A stretch of DNA of 14,065 nt from Gemmatimonadota bacterium (lineage in GTDB: Bacteria; Gemmatimonadota; Gemmatimonadetes; Gemmatimonadales; Gemmatimonadaceae), in contig PKVB01000209.1 of the NCBI GenBank assembly GCA_003131365.1, forward strand, positions 1,612-15,676. Direction: 5' to 3'. Every line of letters begins with the position of its first letter. The stretch's first letter is position 1. Both the position numbers and the translations under genes were made by a program. The notes below the pieces were generated by a model, which saw only the letters and a program-made list of their open reading frames with translations, did no database searches and was not told the DNA's origin. Shown here piece after piece: positions 7,236-14,065 of this stretch.

Positions 7236-7478
7236 CTACTGCTGCGTGGGCGGAGTGAACTCGGGAATGTTCTTGTGATAGAACGCCAGCTGCTGCTGGT
7301 AGTCCGCGTTGGTCGGATCGAGCGCGGCTGCCAGCACGATGTCCCGGAACGCCTGCGAGAAGTAGGTCGCCCTGGTTTCGCTGGAGGCCTGGCTCCCGAG
7401 CTCGTATTCTACGCGTGCGCGTTCGTTCAGAGCATCGCTTTGCTGTGGCGACTGTGACGGCGCGGCGGTCGACTGATA
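7236..7478 (-). pseudogene. Start-less open frame, likely C-terminal remnant of a TPR-like protein
   Basis: An 80-codon frame runs from an upstream stop (7479-7481) to TAG at 7236-7238 but contains no upstream ATG, GTG or TTG. The first GTG lies about 48 codons in, within an Ile-Val-Leu stretch, with no useful ribosome site seen. The residues read like real protein: a Pro/Gln/Ser linker, then ERARVEYELG, TYFSQAFRDIVLAAALDP and a tail NADYQQQLAFYHKNIPEF. The AALDP-x-NADY pattern is like a tetratricopeptide repeat end. A plausible reading is the 3' end of a gene whose 5' part was lost when the adjacent toxin-antitoxin segment arrived. A frameshifted or chance frame cannot be excluded. It is followed by the DUF3221-like gene in the same direction. 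Confidence 0.5.
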
Positions 7479-7570
7479 TCATGGGCTCGAATGTTTCGGG
7501 AATTGTGGGACGCCGGAGCCGGAGACGCGACCAGACTCAGGTCAGAGCCACCCAAGCATGATCATAGATG

Positions 7571-7954
7571 CTACTCGTCGGATTGCAGGCTAATTCCCAA
7601 ATGGTCAAGCATTCGGTCCTCGACTTCGATCCGAAGCGCGGCATCGGTTAAGACGCCAAGCGCCTCCAGCAATCTTGACTTCGAGATTGTTCGAATCTGC
7701 TGGGGCATGATGATGCTATCCAGGTCGTTGCCTGCGGTGTTCGCTGGAAGACGCACCTCAAAAGGGAAAATCTTGCGCTGCTTTCCGGCTTCCTTTGTCA
7801 GCGGAAGGACGGTTACGACATCAAACGCGCGGTTGAATCCATCGTTCGAAACGACAAGAACAGGGCGACTATCTCCGCCCTGTTCGCGCCCGACGGCTGG
7901 ATTCAGATCTGCCGCGAATAACTCCCATTGATGAACGGCACCTAAATGTGCCAT
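7571..7954 (-). CDS. mazF: MazF/PemK-family endoribonuclease toxin
   Basis: A 127-residue toxin of the MazF/PemK fold that cleaves RNA, usually at short sequence sites, and blocks growth unless bound by its antitoxin. The core RPVLVVSNDGFN (30-41), preceded by GREQGGDS and followed by VVTVLPLT (46-53), is the family signature. Arg30 and Thr53 have the same spacing (23) as the catalytic Arg25/Thr48 pair of B. subtilis MazF, so it looks active. The C-terminal half, with IIMPQQIRTISKSRL, is also typical. It begins 16 bases after the antitoxin stop and lacks its own strong ribosome site, consistent with coupled translation that keeps toxin below antitoxin. The cleavage site cannot be told from sequence. 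Neighbouring DNA is A/T-richer than the rest, fitting a horizontally acquired module. Confidence 0.93.
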   Translation of the reverse strand: MAHLGAVHQWELFAADLNPAVGREQGGDSRPVLVVSNDGFNRAFDVVTVLPLTKEAGKQRKIFPFEVRLPANTAGNDLDSIIMPQQIRTISKSRLLEALGVLTDAALRIEVEDRMLDHLGISLQSDE

Positions 7955-7970
7955 TCAGCGTAGAACGAGT

Positions 7971-8273
7971 TCAAAGACCATCGGCTTCAGTCGCCGCGAA
8001 ATCTCGCGTTATGGAATTCATTCTAGCCATGAACTCCTCATCCTGTGCCGCTTCTTCATACGCGAGATACAAAAGTTCGCGCTTCGCCCGAAGGAGTTTC
8101 TCTTCAACGGCGGATTCAACAAACGCGCTCAAATTCTCAGCTGCGCCTGATTGAACGATCTCCTTAGCGGCTGCCAGTACGTCTGCTCGCAAAGACAGAG
8201 AAGTTCTCTCGCGCGGTGACTGATCTTTCCGTCTTCGACGCAAAACTGGAATGAGCACCGCTTGCGGAGACAT
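7971..8273 (-). CDS. MazE-type antitoxin, ribbon-helix-helix
   Basis: A 100-residue partner of the downstream MazF-like toxin. RTSLSLRADVLAAAKEIV is a ribbon-helix-helix DNA-binding start (beta strand then helix), and AENLSAFVESAVEEKLL fits the second helix. The acidic C-terminal part, YEEAAQDEEFMARMNS, is the usual toxin-binding tail. The start is ATG at 8273 with GGAG at five bases. The same frame is open to 8330, but that would cover the promoter. RHH antitoxins normally repress their own promoter with the toxin as co-repressor, and repeats fitting this lie just upstream. It is not the AbrB-fold MazE of E. coli; the name reflects partner rather than fold. Confidence 0.88.
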   Translation of the reverse strand: MSPQAVLIPVLRRRRKDQSPRERTSLSLRADVLAAAKEIVQSGAAENLSAFVESAVEEKLLRAKRELLYLAYEEAAQDEEFMARMNSITRDFAATEADGL

Positions 8274-8299
8274 CCTAACTCCAATGAGATTGGGTTTAC

Positions 8300-8318
8300 T
8301 TAGTATGACGATTAGTAT
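8300..8318. repeat. Direct repeat TTAGTAT x2, probable antitoxin operator
   Basis: TTAGTAT at 8300-8306 and again at 8312-8318, a 12-base period, about 30-45 bases upstream of the antitoxin ATG. The copies overlap the predicted -10 element and the spacer of the promoter, where an RHH repressor would block it. The A/T-rich stretch stands out against the surrounding sequence. Confidence 0.5.
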
Positions 8319-8330
8319 TACACTTCGCAA
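8302..8330 (-). promoter_or_regulatory. Candidate promoter of the toxin-antitoxin operon
   Basis: On the minus strand TTGCGA (complement of 8325-8330) and CATACT (complement of 8302-8307) are 17 bases apart, a sigma-70-like layout. Transcription would start near 8295, about 20 bases before the antitoxin ATG. The -10 element sits within the direct repeats. The same -10 hexamer and a -35 differing by one base occur upstream of padR. Confidence 0.45.
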
Positions 8331-8486
8331 TATTTATTGGCTGCAGGGGGCTTTGTGGCCTCCAAGCTAGCCTTAATCCGGGATGGTCTCCCGAAAAGCA
8401 CCCGAACATCCTTCGCTCGTGGCGTCCCCTTTTGTCGACGCGCGCACCGTTGGTTGGCGTCTCATGCCGCTCGATCTAAGAGGTGG
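8331..8486. other. Spacer with no recognised gene
   Basis: The 156 bases between the toxin-antitoxin promoter and the end of the small lipoprotein gene hold no gene, RNA or terminator that I can support. An 84-codon plus-strand frame crosses it (8337-8591), but its composition (mixed, Arg-rich and then antisense to the lipoprotein) looks like chance. An attachment or insertion boundary might lie here, but no repeat marks it. Confidence 0.3.
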
Positions 8487-8699
8487 CTACCGAATTTCTA
8501 CGCGCTGATCGCGCGGCGTGCACCTCTGCGGAATTTCGGTCAGCTTCACGATTTTGTCCGCCTCTTTGCATTTAGCCCGATAAAGAGCTGAATCGGTAAA
8601 CACCGACGATGCGCTTATGCTCGGCTTCGAAATTGTCGCGGTCCGTGCCGAAGGCTGACACCCGAGCATGAAAAACAAGCCAATCACAGCGCATCTCAT
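8487..8699 (-). CDS. Small putative lipoprotein with two conserved-looking cysteines
   Basis: A 70-residue protein with a short hydrophobic start, MRCAVIGLFFMLGCQPSA, and lipobox-like MLGC (Cys14), so probably anchored in a membrane facing the periplasm. The mature part is Ser/Thr-rich and then holds a segment with Cys44 and Cys60 (AKCKEADKIVKLTEIPQRC), which could form a disulfide. The ribosome site GGGGAG lies five bases before ATG 8699, and the frame starts 24 bases after the Yip1-family gene's stop, so co-transcription is likely. I recognise no family; function unknown. The ribosome site and signal sequence make it a real gene rather than a chance frame. Confidence 0.68.
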   Translation of the reverse strand: MRCAVIGLFFMLGCQPSARTATISKPSISASSVFTDSALYRAKCKEADKIVKLTEIPQRCTPRDQRVEIR

Positions 8700-8723
8700 A
8701 GTAACTCCCCAAATCCTTGTGAC

Positions 8724-9467
8724 TCAGCTCGCTCTCAGCGCCCCAAACAGCGGCAGCAACGCTCCCACCACCCAGGTGATCGCCGCCGCAATCGCGGCCT
8801 GCTGCTTCGGAATCTTCCCGACCACATGCAGCCCGATCGCCAGCAGCACCGTCACCCAGATCGTGAACAGAGCCACGCGACCCGCCAGCGCGAGCATCAC
8901 CGGCGACGCGCCATCGGGATCCATGAATCGCGCGAGGGAGAAGCCGACGGCGTTCATGGAATTGAGCTTCTCCGGACTCATGACGAGCCCCTGCGCCGCG
9001 TTCGTCAGGATCTGAACGACCCGCGGAACTTCCGAGTAAGTCGCGATCATCATCGCTGCCGCGAACGACTCCTTCGCGTCGAAAAGTTTTCCGACCGCCC
9101 ACAGCACCAAGCCGGTGCCGAACACGCTGATCGTGATAATTACGGTGAAGATGATTGGGCCGAGCATCTCGAAGATGCCGCGGCTCCCCGCCATCTGTTC
9201 CGCGGTGATGTTCGGATTCTTCCGCATTGCCGTCGCGGCTTGCCTCGTGAACTCGGCGTCCATGACCGGCTGCATCGCGTTCTTGGTCAGGAAGATGAGC
9301 ACGAGGATGACGATCGCTAGGAAGAGCAGAGCCAGGCCGAACTTTCCGTCACTCCTCCGAGCGAAAACGGACGACGGCGCGTAAAAAATGTCCACGAAAT
9401 CTTCCCAAAGTCCCACCTTCGCTGGCGAGGGATCCACTTCCTTGACTGAATCGGCGCTACTGCCCAT
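8724..9467 (-). CDS. Yip1-family integral membrane protein
   Basis: A 247-residue membrane protein of the Yip1 clan. A soluble start, VGLWEDFVDIFYAPSSVFARR (about 18-38), is the usual short conserved lead-in of bacterial members. About five hydrophobic segments follow, near residues 43-61, 102-125, 133-155, 190-216 and 223-243. In the middle, MMIATYSEVPRVVQIL (139-154) is the most conserved part of the domain. A long loop (62-101) likely faces the periplasm or cytoplasm. Role in bacteria is not known. It starts at ATG 9467 after a GAGGGTGAG-like ribosome site and is followed by the small lipoprotein at a 24-base gap. It is separated from ndh by about 200 bases with a possible terminator. Confidence 0.82.
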   Translation of the reverse strand: MGSSADSVKEVDPSPAKVGLWEDFVDIFYAPSSVFARRSDGKFGLALLFLAIVILVLIFLTKNAMQPVMDAEFTRQAATAMRKNPNITAEQMAGSRGIFEMLGPIIFTVIITISVFGTGLVLWAVGKLFDAKESFAAAMMIATYSEVPRVVQILTNAAQGLVMSPEKLNSMNAVGFSLARFMDPDGASPVMLALAGRVALFTIWVTVLLAIGLHVVGKIPKQQAAIAAAITWVVGALLPLFGALRAS

Positions 9468-9608
9468 TGACTCACCCTCGCGATAGAAGAAACTGGTCGG
9501 ACAACATTAGTACCACTTTCCCGTCCCCACCACCAGGAACCGACATGCCATCAGACTGACCCCGTCCCGATCAGTTAACGCCGTAGCGTCCCGGTGCAGT
9601 AAAGCTCA

Positions 9609-9636
9609 GAGCCCTCAGCTCAAGAGCTGGGAGCTC
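9609..9636 (-). terminator. Hairpin after ndh, possible operon terminator
   Basis: Two arms of 13 bases (9609-9621 and 9624-9636), with CAGCTC-AA-GAGCTG at the core, pair with one mismatch and one G-T. It is 30 bases beyond the ndh stop on the minus strand. Only a short TTT follows, so it is a weak intrinsic terminator at best. Confidence 0.35.
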
Positions 9637-9667
9637 CCCTCTCGTTCCGTTGCAGTTTTGAGAGACT

Positions 9668-10963
9668 CTAGATGCTCACAGATGCCGGCGGCTTGTACCG
9701 CTCGACATCCGTGATCAGCCGTACGCCCGCCTGGTACGTGAAGTACGAGTACGCCCACTCGATGAACACCACCAGCCGGTTGCGGAATCCGACGAGATAC
9801 ATGATGTGGACGAACAGCCACAGAAACCACGCCAGCCGCCCCGTGAACTTTACTCGGCCGAAATCTGCGATCGCCCGCGATCGACCGATCGTCGCCAGAT
9901 CGCCCTTGTTGAAGTAGTGAAACTTTTTTCTGGGTTGACGGCGCGTATCACGAATGATCGACTTCGCCGCGAACGCGCCTTCCTGATTCGCGGCCGGACA
10001 CACCCCCGGCACTTGTCGTCCATCCTGCGACAACGTCGCCAGATCACCGATCGCGAAAATTTCGGGATGACCCGGCACCGATAGATCATCGTTCACCTTC
10101 ACCCTGCCCGCGTTGTCCAGCGGAGCGCCGAGGAGCTTCCCGAGCGGCGACGCCTTGTTGCCAGCGGCCCAGAATACTGTACGGGCGCGAATTTTCTCCG
10201 TTCCGATGCTGATCCCATCCGAACCCAGCCCTGTTACCATCGAGTTGACCCGAACCTCGACACCAAGATCGGCCAGATCGCGCGCCGCGTGCTGCGCCAA
10301 ATCCTCCGGAAACGATGGCAGAATCCTTGGGCCCGCCTCCACCATAACCACCCGGGTGCGGCGCGTATCCACTCGGCGAAACTCGGAATGGAGGGCTTTC
10401 TTGGCGATGAAAGGAATCGCCCCCGACAGCTCGACCCCGGTCGGCCCTCCGCCGACGATGACGAAGGTTAGTAGCTCGTCACGTTCTATCGTATCCTCAG
10501 TCTTCTCCGCCTTCTCATACGCCAGCAGAAAGCGCCGTCGAATCTCGGATGCGTCCTCGATCGCCTTCAGTCCTGGCGCATACGGCTCCCAGTCGTCGCG
10601 GCCGAAATAGTGATGACGCGCTCCCGGCGCCACGATCAAATAGTCGTACGGAAGCTCCCGAAGATCGTCATCGACGCGCACCACACGCCGCGCCGTATCG
10701 ATGTCACGGGCTTCGGCCAGGAGTACTTCGGCATTCCGCTGGCTCCTCAGGATCCAGCGGATCGGGGCCGTAATGTCGCTCGGCGCCAGCGCCGCGGTCG
10801 CAACCTGATAAAGCAGCGGCTGGAAGATGAAGTGATTGGTTCTATCGATGAGCGTGATATCGACCTTTGCGCGCCTGAGCGCGCGCGCGGCGGCAATCCC
10901 AGCGAATCCGCCACCGATGATTACGACGCGCGGGCGCGCGGGCCGAGCCGGCTGATCAGGCAA
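9668..10963 (-). CDS. ndh: Type II NADH dehydrogenase (NDH-2), FAD-dependent
   Basis: A 431-residue flavoenzyme that oxidises NADH and reduces quinone at the inner face of the cytoplasmic membrane without pumping protons. The first dinucleotide fold, VVIIGGGFAG (13-22), binds FAD; the second, VIVGGGPTGVELSG (168-181), binds NADH. FAIGDLA (303-309, Asp307) contacts the flavin, and CPAANQEG (322-329) corresponds to the AQ-x-A-x-Q quinone-site motif of NDH-2. A hydrophobic C-terminal stretch with many aromatic residues (about 379-410) is the usual membrane anchor. Length is normal. The start is TTG at 10963 with strong GAGGAG four bases before it; the frame begins inside the permease gene, overlapping by eight bases. 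This makes it the last cistron of the ABC importer operon. Confidence 0.95.
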   Translation of the reverse strand: MPDQPARPARPRVVIIGGGFAGIAAARALRRAKVDITLIDRTNHFIFQPLLYQVATAALAPSDITAPIRWILRSQRNAEVLLAEARDIDTARRVVRVDDDLRELPYDYLIVAPGARHHYFGRDDWEPYAPGLKAIEDASEIRRRFLLAYEKAEKTEDTIERDELLTFVIVGGGPTGVELSGAIPFIAKKALHSEFRRVDTRRTRVVMVEAGPRILPSFPEDLAQHAARDLADLGVEVRVNSMVTGLGSDGISIGTEKIRARTVFWAAGNKASPLGKLLGAPLDNAGRVKVNDDLSVPGHPEIFAIGDLATLSQDGRQVPGVCPAANQEGAFAAKSIIRDTRRQPRKKFHYFNKGDLATIGRSRAIADFGRVKFTGRLAWFLWLFVHIMYLVGFRNRLVVFIEWAYSYFTYQAGVRLITDVERYKPPASVSI

Positions 10964-12608
10964 GTCTCTCCTCGAACGATCTGGCGGCGAGAGTCATGAG
11001 CAGCACCAGAAATATCAACAGGACACTGTACGCCGCCGCGGTGCCGAAAGCGAGCGCGCGCAGCTGCGCCAGAATCTCCATCGAGATCGGACGATTGGAG
11101 TGAGTGTAGAGGACGACGCTCGCGACGAACTCGCCCACAGCCGTTACGGCAGCGAGCAACCCACCCGCCACCAGCCCCGGCCGCGCCGCCGGCAGAATCA
11201 CCCGCCGCATCGTCATCATCCATGAAGCGCCGAGCCCGCGCGCCGCGTCCTCGAGCGACGCATCCATTTGTCGTAGGGAAGATTCCACCGCTGACGCGAC
11301 GAGCGGAATGTCGCGGATGAAATAAGCGAGCGGCAATATCCAGAACGTTCCCACCAGCAGCACTCGGCCGGTCAGCAAATCGTTCCGGTTGAATGTCGCG
11401 GCGAGCCCGAGCGCGATTGCGGTCGCGGGTATCGCCCACGGAAGAGCGACGAGAAGCTCGAGCAGCCCTCGGCCGCCGAACTTTCGCAGCACGATCAGAT
11501 ATCCCGCGATGAAGCACACGACGAGATTCGCCGCCGTTGCGATCAGTGCCATTGAAACACTATTGGTAATTGGCTTCCACAGCTCGGCCTCGGTGAAGAG
11601 CCGCCGATAGTTCTCGAAGGTGTATTCGGGCGGCAGCACCTGCGTGGTCCATGCTCCGTCCCGCGCAAAAGAGACGAGAATGACCATCAGATGCGGAAGC
11701 ACCAATGCCATCACTATCACCGCGGATGCGACGGTCATCAGAACCTGAATAGGTCGGGAGCGAATCGTCCGACGTGTGCGTCCACCCTTGCTGGCGAGAG
11801 TGTACTTCCGTTTACTGTCGAGCCACCGGAACAACACGAGCCCCGCGACGGCACTCAACGCGAGAACCGTCGTCTCCACGTAGGCGAGCCCCATTGCTCC
11901 ATTGATTTTCGAGGCCAGGATCTGCGTCGAGAGAACTCGCAGCCCGCCGCCAAAGACGTAAGGCGCCGAGAACGATCCGAGGGCATTCATGAAGACGAGG
12001 AGCGCCGATCCGGCGACCGCCGGCATCAATAGCGGCAGCGTAACCCGCCGCAGCCTCTGCCACGTATTCGCGCCAAGCCCCGACGCGGCCTCGTCGAGCG
12101 TTGCGTCGAAGCGCTCGAGCCCGGCGGAGACGAATAGGAAAACGTAGACGTACATCGTGTACGCATGGACGAACACGATCGCACCCACTCCCTTGAGCCG
12201 CCACGGAGCTTCCGCCATTCCGAGCGCGCGCTGCACCACTCGCGTGACGAGTCCGCTCTCGCCGTAAAGAAAAAGAAAAGCGATCACCCCAACCAACGGT
12301 GGGAGCGCCGCGGGAAGCGTCGCCACCGCGCGCAGGAGCCTGCGGCCGGGAAACTCGAATCGTCCGAGCAAGAAGGCCAGCGGAACTCCGATCGCCAGCG
12401 AAGCGAACACCGAGGCGACCGAAATGACCAGGCTGGTCCACAACGCTTCGCGGTCCGCGGGGCTGGCGGCGAACTCGCGCCAATGGCCGAGACCGTTCTC
12501 GAAGCTTCCCGCGATCACCGCCACGTTCGGGTACACCACCGTCCAGAGCAGAAGCGCCATGACCGGCAGCGCGATGAGCCAGCTCTGTCGGCGTGCCGAC
12601 GCTTTCAC
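10956..12608 (-). CDS. Double-domain ABC importer permease (Fe3+/FbpB-like)
   Basis: A 550-residue inner-membrane permease with two homologous BPD_transp_1 halves, about 12 membrane segments in total. Each half carries the loop that couples to the ATPase: LDEAASGLGANTWQRLRRVT (171-190) and LEDAARGLGASWMMTMRRVI (452-471). The fused two-half layout is typical of FbpB-type iron(III) and related importers, while spermidine or putrescine systems usually have two separate genes. The linker (about 265-285) is rich in Lys/Arg. It starts with GTG at 12608, overlapping the ATPase stop by four bases (GTGA), and its stop at 10956-10958 lies within the start of ndh. Such overlaps imply coupled translation. 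Confidence 0.92.
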   Translation of the reverse strand: MKASARRQSWLIALPVMALLLWTVVYPNVAVIAGSFENGLGHWREFAASPADREALWTSLVISVASVFASLAIGVPLAFLLGRFEFPGRRLLRAVATLPAALPPLVGVIAFLFLYGESGLVTRVVQRALGMAEAPWRLKGVGAIVFVHAYTMYVYVFLFVSAGLERFDATLDEAASGLGANTWQRLRRVTLPLLMPAVAGSALLVFMNALGSFSAPYVFGGGLRVLSTQILASKINGAMGLAYVETTVLALSAVAGLVLFRWLDSKRKYTLASKGGRTRRTIRSRPIQVLMTVASAVIVMALVLPHLMVILVSFARDGAWTTQVLPPEYTFENYRRLFTEAELWKPITNSVSMALIATAANLVVCFIAGYLIVLRKFGGRGLLELLVALPWAIPATAIALGLAATFNRNDLLTGRVLLVGTFWILPLAYFIRDIPLVASAVESSLRQMDASLEDAARGLGASWMMTMRRVILPAARPGLVAGGLLAAVTAVGEFVASVVLYTHSNRPISMEILAQLRALAFGTAAAYSVLLIFLVLLMTLAARSFEERLA

Positions 12609-13714
12609 GTCGGCACCAGCGGAAAGGGGCCCTTGAGCGGCGAGATCGAAACGTTGTCGTCTTCGTGCGCCTCTCCCGATAGCGACTCGACATCGACGCT
12701 GATGCCGTCGGCGAGCTGGACGCGGTACACGATCACGCCGCCCGCAAATCGCCGGTTGGCAATGCGTCCGCGCCAGGCGAGAACCCCGGCGCTTCTCGAC
12801 AGCTCCAGCGCATCGGGCCGCAACACGACGAACGCAGTCTCCAGGTGCGGCGCCACTCCCTTCGGACGTGTGACATTGAGATCGCGCGCGACACCGCCGA
12901 TTGTCACCGTCGCCGTGCTCCCCTTATCGATGGCGGGCACGATGCTCCCTCGTCCGATGAACGCCGCCACTTCGCGAGAGAGCGGAGCGTTATATAGCTC
13001 CTCCGGCGTGCCGACCTGAAGGAGCTTGCCCTTTTTCAGGAGCGCGATGCGGTCAGCCACCGCGAATGCATCTTCCTGATCGTGCGTGACGAAGAGCGCC
13101 GGCACGCCGACCCTGCGCAGCATCGCCCGCAGGTCGTCACGCATCGCATGACGTAACGTGGGATCGAGATTGGAGAGCGGCTCGTCGAGCAGCAGTGCCT
13201 GAGGCTCGATCACCAAGGCGCGCGCGAGCGCAACGCGCTGCTGCTCACCACCCGACAGAGACTGAATCGGCCGGCTCCCTGCGTCCTCGAGGCCGACGCT
13301 CGCGAGGGCGGCCCGTGCTTTCACCAGTCGATCCACCTTGCTCACGCCGCGCGCCTCGAGTCCGAACGCGACGTTGTCCTCGACCGGCATGTGGGGAAAT
13401 AGCGCGTAGTGCTGAAACACCATTCCGAAGCCGCGGCGCTCGGGTGGGACTCTCGTGATGTCCTTTCCGCCGAGCGTGACGGTCCCCGAGTCCGGAGCCT
13501 CGTAGCCGGCCGCCATGCGGAGAGTAGTCGTCTTGCCCGAGCCCGATGCTCCCACCAGCGCCAGCAGCTCACCCGGACCAACCTCGAACGAGACGTTGTC
13601 GACCGCGGTGAACTCGCCGAACCGGCGTGTCACCCCATTGAGGGCGAGAGGTCCCCGCCCACCCTTGTCGTCCTTGTTTTCACTGCGCGCCAACCCATCC
13701 GGCGCGCCGGTCAT
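12605..13714 (-). CDS. ABC importer ATPase with TOBE-like C-terminus (FbpC/PotA-like)
   Basis: A 369-residue ATPase that powers the importer. Walker A GASGSGKTT (55-63), Q-loop Gln100 in VFQHYALFP, signature LSGGEQQ (152-158), Walker B ALLLDEP (172-178), D-loop SNLD and switch His210 in VTHDQED are all intact, so it should be active. Residues about 265-369 form a C-terminal beta domain like the TOBE domain of iron, polyamine and sulfate systems, where ligand or regulator binding is known. The N-terminal 20 or so residues are charged and not conserved. The chosen start ATG 13714 overlaps the stop of the binding-protein gene as ATGA; a GTG or ATG at 13762 would run 52 bases into it and is less likely. 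The substrate class (Fe3+, polyamine or phosphonate) is not decided by the sequence. Confidence 0.94.
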   Translation of the reverse strand: MTGAPDGLARSENKDDKGGRGPLALNGVTRRFGEFTAVDNVSFEVGPGELLALVGASGSGKTTTLRMAAGYEAPDSGTVTLGGKDITRVPPERRGFGMVFQHYALFPHMPVEDNVAFGLEARGVSKVDRLVKARAALASVGLEDAGSRPIQSLSGGEQQRVALARALVIEPQALLLDEPLSNLDPTLRHAMRDDLRAMLRRVGVPALFVTHDQEDAFAVADRIALLKKGKLLQVGTPEELYNAPLSREVAAFIGRGSIVPAIDKGSTATVTIGGVARDLNVTRPKGVAPHLETAFVVLRPDALELSRSAGVLAWRGRIANRRFAGGVIVYRVQLADGISVDVESLSGEAHEDDNVSISPLKGPFPLVPT

Positions 13715-14065
13715 TGTCTCTGTCCGCGGTTCCTGATGTTCGCGTCCCAGTACTTCATCCACTCGTCGAGATGCGCGGCCATCTCTTCACGATCGACCGG
13801 CATTGGCTTGATCTGCGCCAGCGCATCACGGATCCATGATGGAAGCTTCGACACCGGAATGTCCTTTCGCGCGGGAATCCGGAGAAACGAATCGGCGGCC
13901 GCGATCATCGCCTCGGGCGTCGTCACATACTCGTAGTACTCCTCGGCCTCCTTCGGATGCTTGCTGCCGCGGACGATCGCGATTCCATCCACCAGCAGCG
14001 GAGTTCCACTCGTGGGAATGACGTACTTGACGGGGATGCGGGTGCGCTGCTCGAGTGTGGCGAAG
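13711..14065 (-). CDS. ABC importer substrate-binding protein, C-terminal part (start beyond window)
   Basis: The frame is open to the window edge, so the N-terminus and signal peptide are not seen; about 117 residues remain. The segment IPVKYVIPTSGTPLVDGIAI (from near the edge), followed by GSKHPKEAEEYYEYVTTPE, is the usual late part of type-2 periplasmic binding proteins (Fe3+, polyamine, 2-aminoethylphosphonate groups), where the ligand pocket is closed and the last helix packs. It is followed by RIPARKDIP and a conserved-looking tail with W-x-K-Y-W. Its stop overlaps the ATPase start by four bases (ATGA), so it is the first visible cistron of the operon. The ligand cannot be named without the N-terminal lobe. 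Confidence 0.85.
   Translation of the reverse strand, partial: FATLEQRTRIPVKYVIPTSGTPLLVDGIAIVRGSKHPKEAEEYYEYVTTPEAMIAAADSFLRIPARKDIPVSKLPSWIRDALAQIKPMPVDREEMAAHLDEWMKYWDANIRNRGQRQ

Noticed and set aside
7123..7482. Extension of the DUF3221-like gene to an ATG at 7482
   Set aside because: The added 120 residues are Arg-rich and without domain, while the internal ATG at 7122 has AAGGAG at ideal spacing and starts a signal peptide. The extension is also out of frame with the protein-like remnant in the same stretch.
8274..8330. Longer antitoxin start at 8330
   Set aside because: It would place the coding start within the predicted -35 element and the direct repeats; ATG 8273 has a ribosome site.
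1..14065. CRISPR array, transposase, integrase, tRNA or rRNA genes
   Set aside because: I looked for regular repeat-spacer structure, DDE or tyrosine recombinase motifs and tRNA T-loop sequences and saw none; a covariance search would be needed for small RNAs.

Overview
The window is GC-rich bacterial chromosome, densely packed, with short or overlapping gene junctions and several GTG and TTG starts. An orphan PadR regulator of the type common in Acidobacteriota and Gemmatimonadota, a periplasmic haloperoxidase and small lipoproteins suggest a Gram-negative (diderm) soil or water bacterium. Gemmatimonadota is my best guess, but this is inference from protein style and no marker gene is present.

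Layout. (1) 1-2886, plus strand: the end of a BMP-type (nucleoside-like) ABC importer, with two integral-membrane permeases overlapping by a GTGA junction, followed directly by a DHA1-type MFS transporter that starts with TTG. (2) 2916-2959: a hairpin between convergent genes. (3) 4520-5448, minus strand: a two-gene export cassette, an outer-membrane barrel-like protein followed by a vanadium-haloperoxidase/PAP2 enzyme with all its vanadate or phosphate ligands. A PadR repressor (5620-5949) is divergent from it. (4) 5978-7122, minus strand: a very basic 60-aa coiled-coil protein built from Asn-Gln heptads, a BCP peroxiredoxin just upstream of it, and a DUF3221-like lipoprotein. (5) 7236-8273: a start-less open frame that looks like the tail of a lost gene, then a MazE/MazF-type toxin-antitoxin pair with an A/T-rich promoter carrying direct repeats. 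This is the most island-like part of the window. (6) 8487-9467, minus strand: a Yip1-family membrane protein and a small two-cysteine lipoprotein. (7) 9668-14065, minus strand: a tightly coupled operon of an Fe3+/spermidine-type ABC importer (binding protein, ATPase, double-domain permease), with type II NADH dehydrogenase as its last gene.

How it fits together. Region 7 links uptake of a small ligand, possibly iron, to a respiratory flavoenzyme by overlapping translation. Region 3 looks like a secreted redox or phosphatase module with its own regulator. Region 4 carries peroxide defence. No RNA genes, CRISPR arrays, transposases or phage genes were seen. The least explained items are the heptad-repeat protein, the haloperoxidase/barrel/PadR arrangement and the decayed open frame next to the toxin-antitoxin pair.
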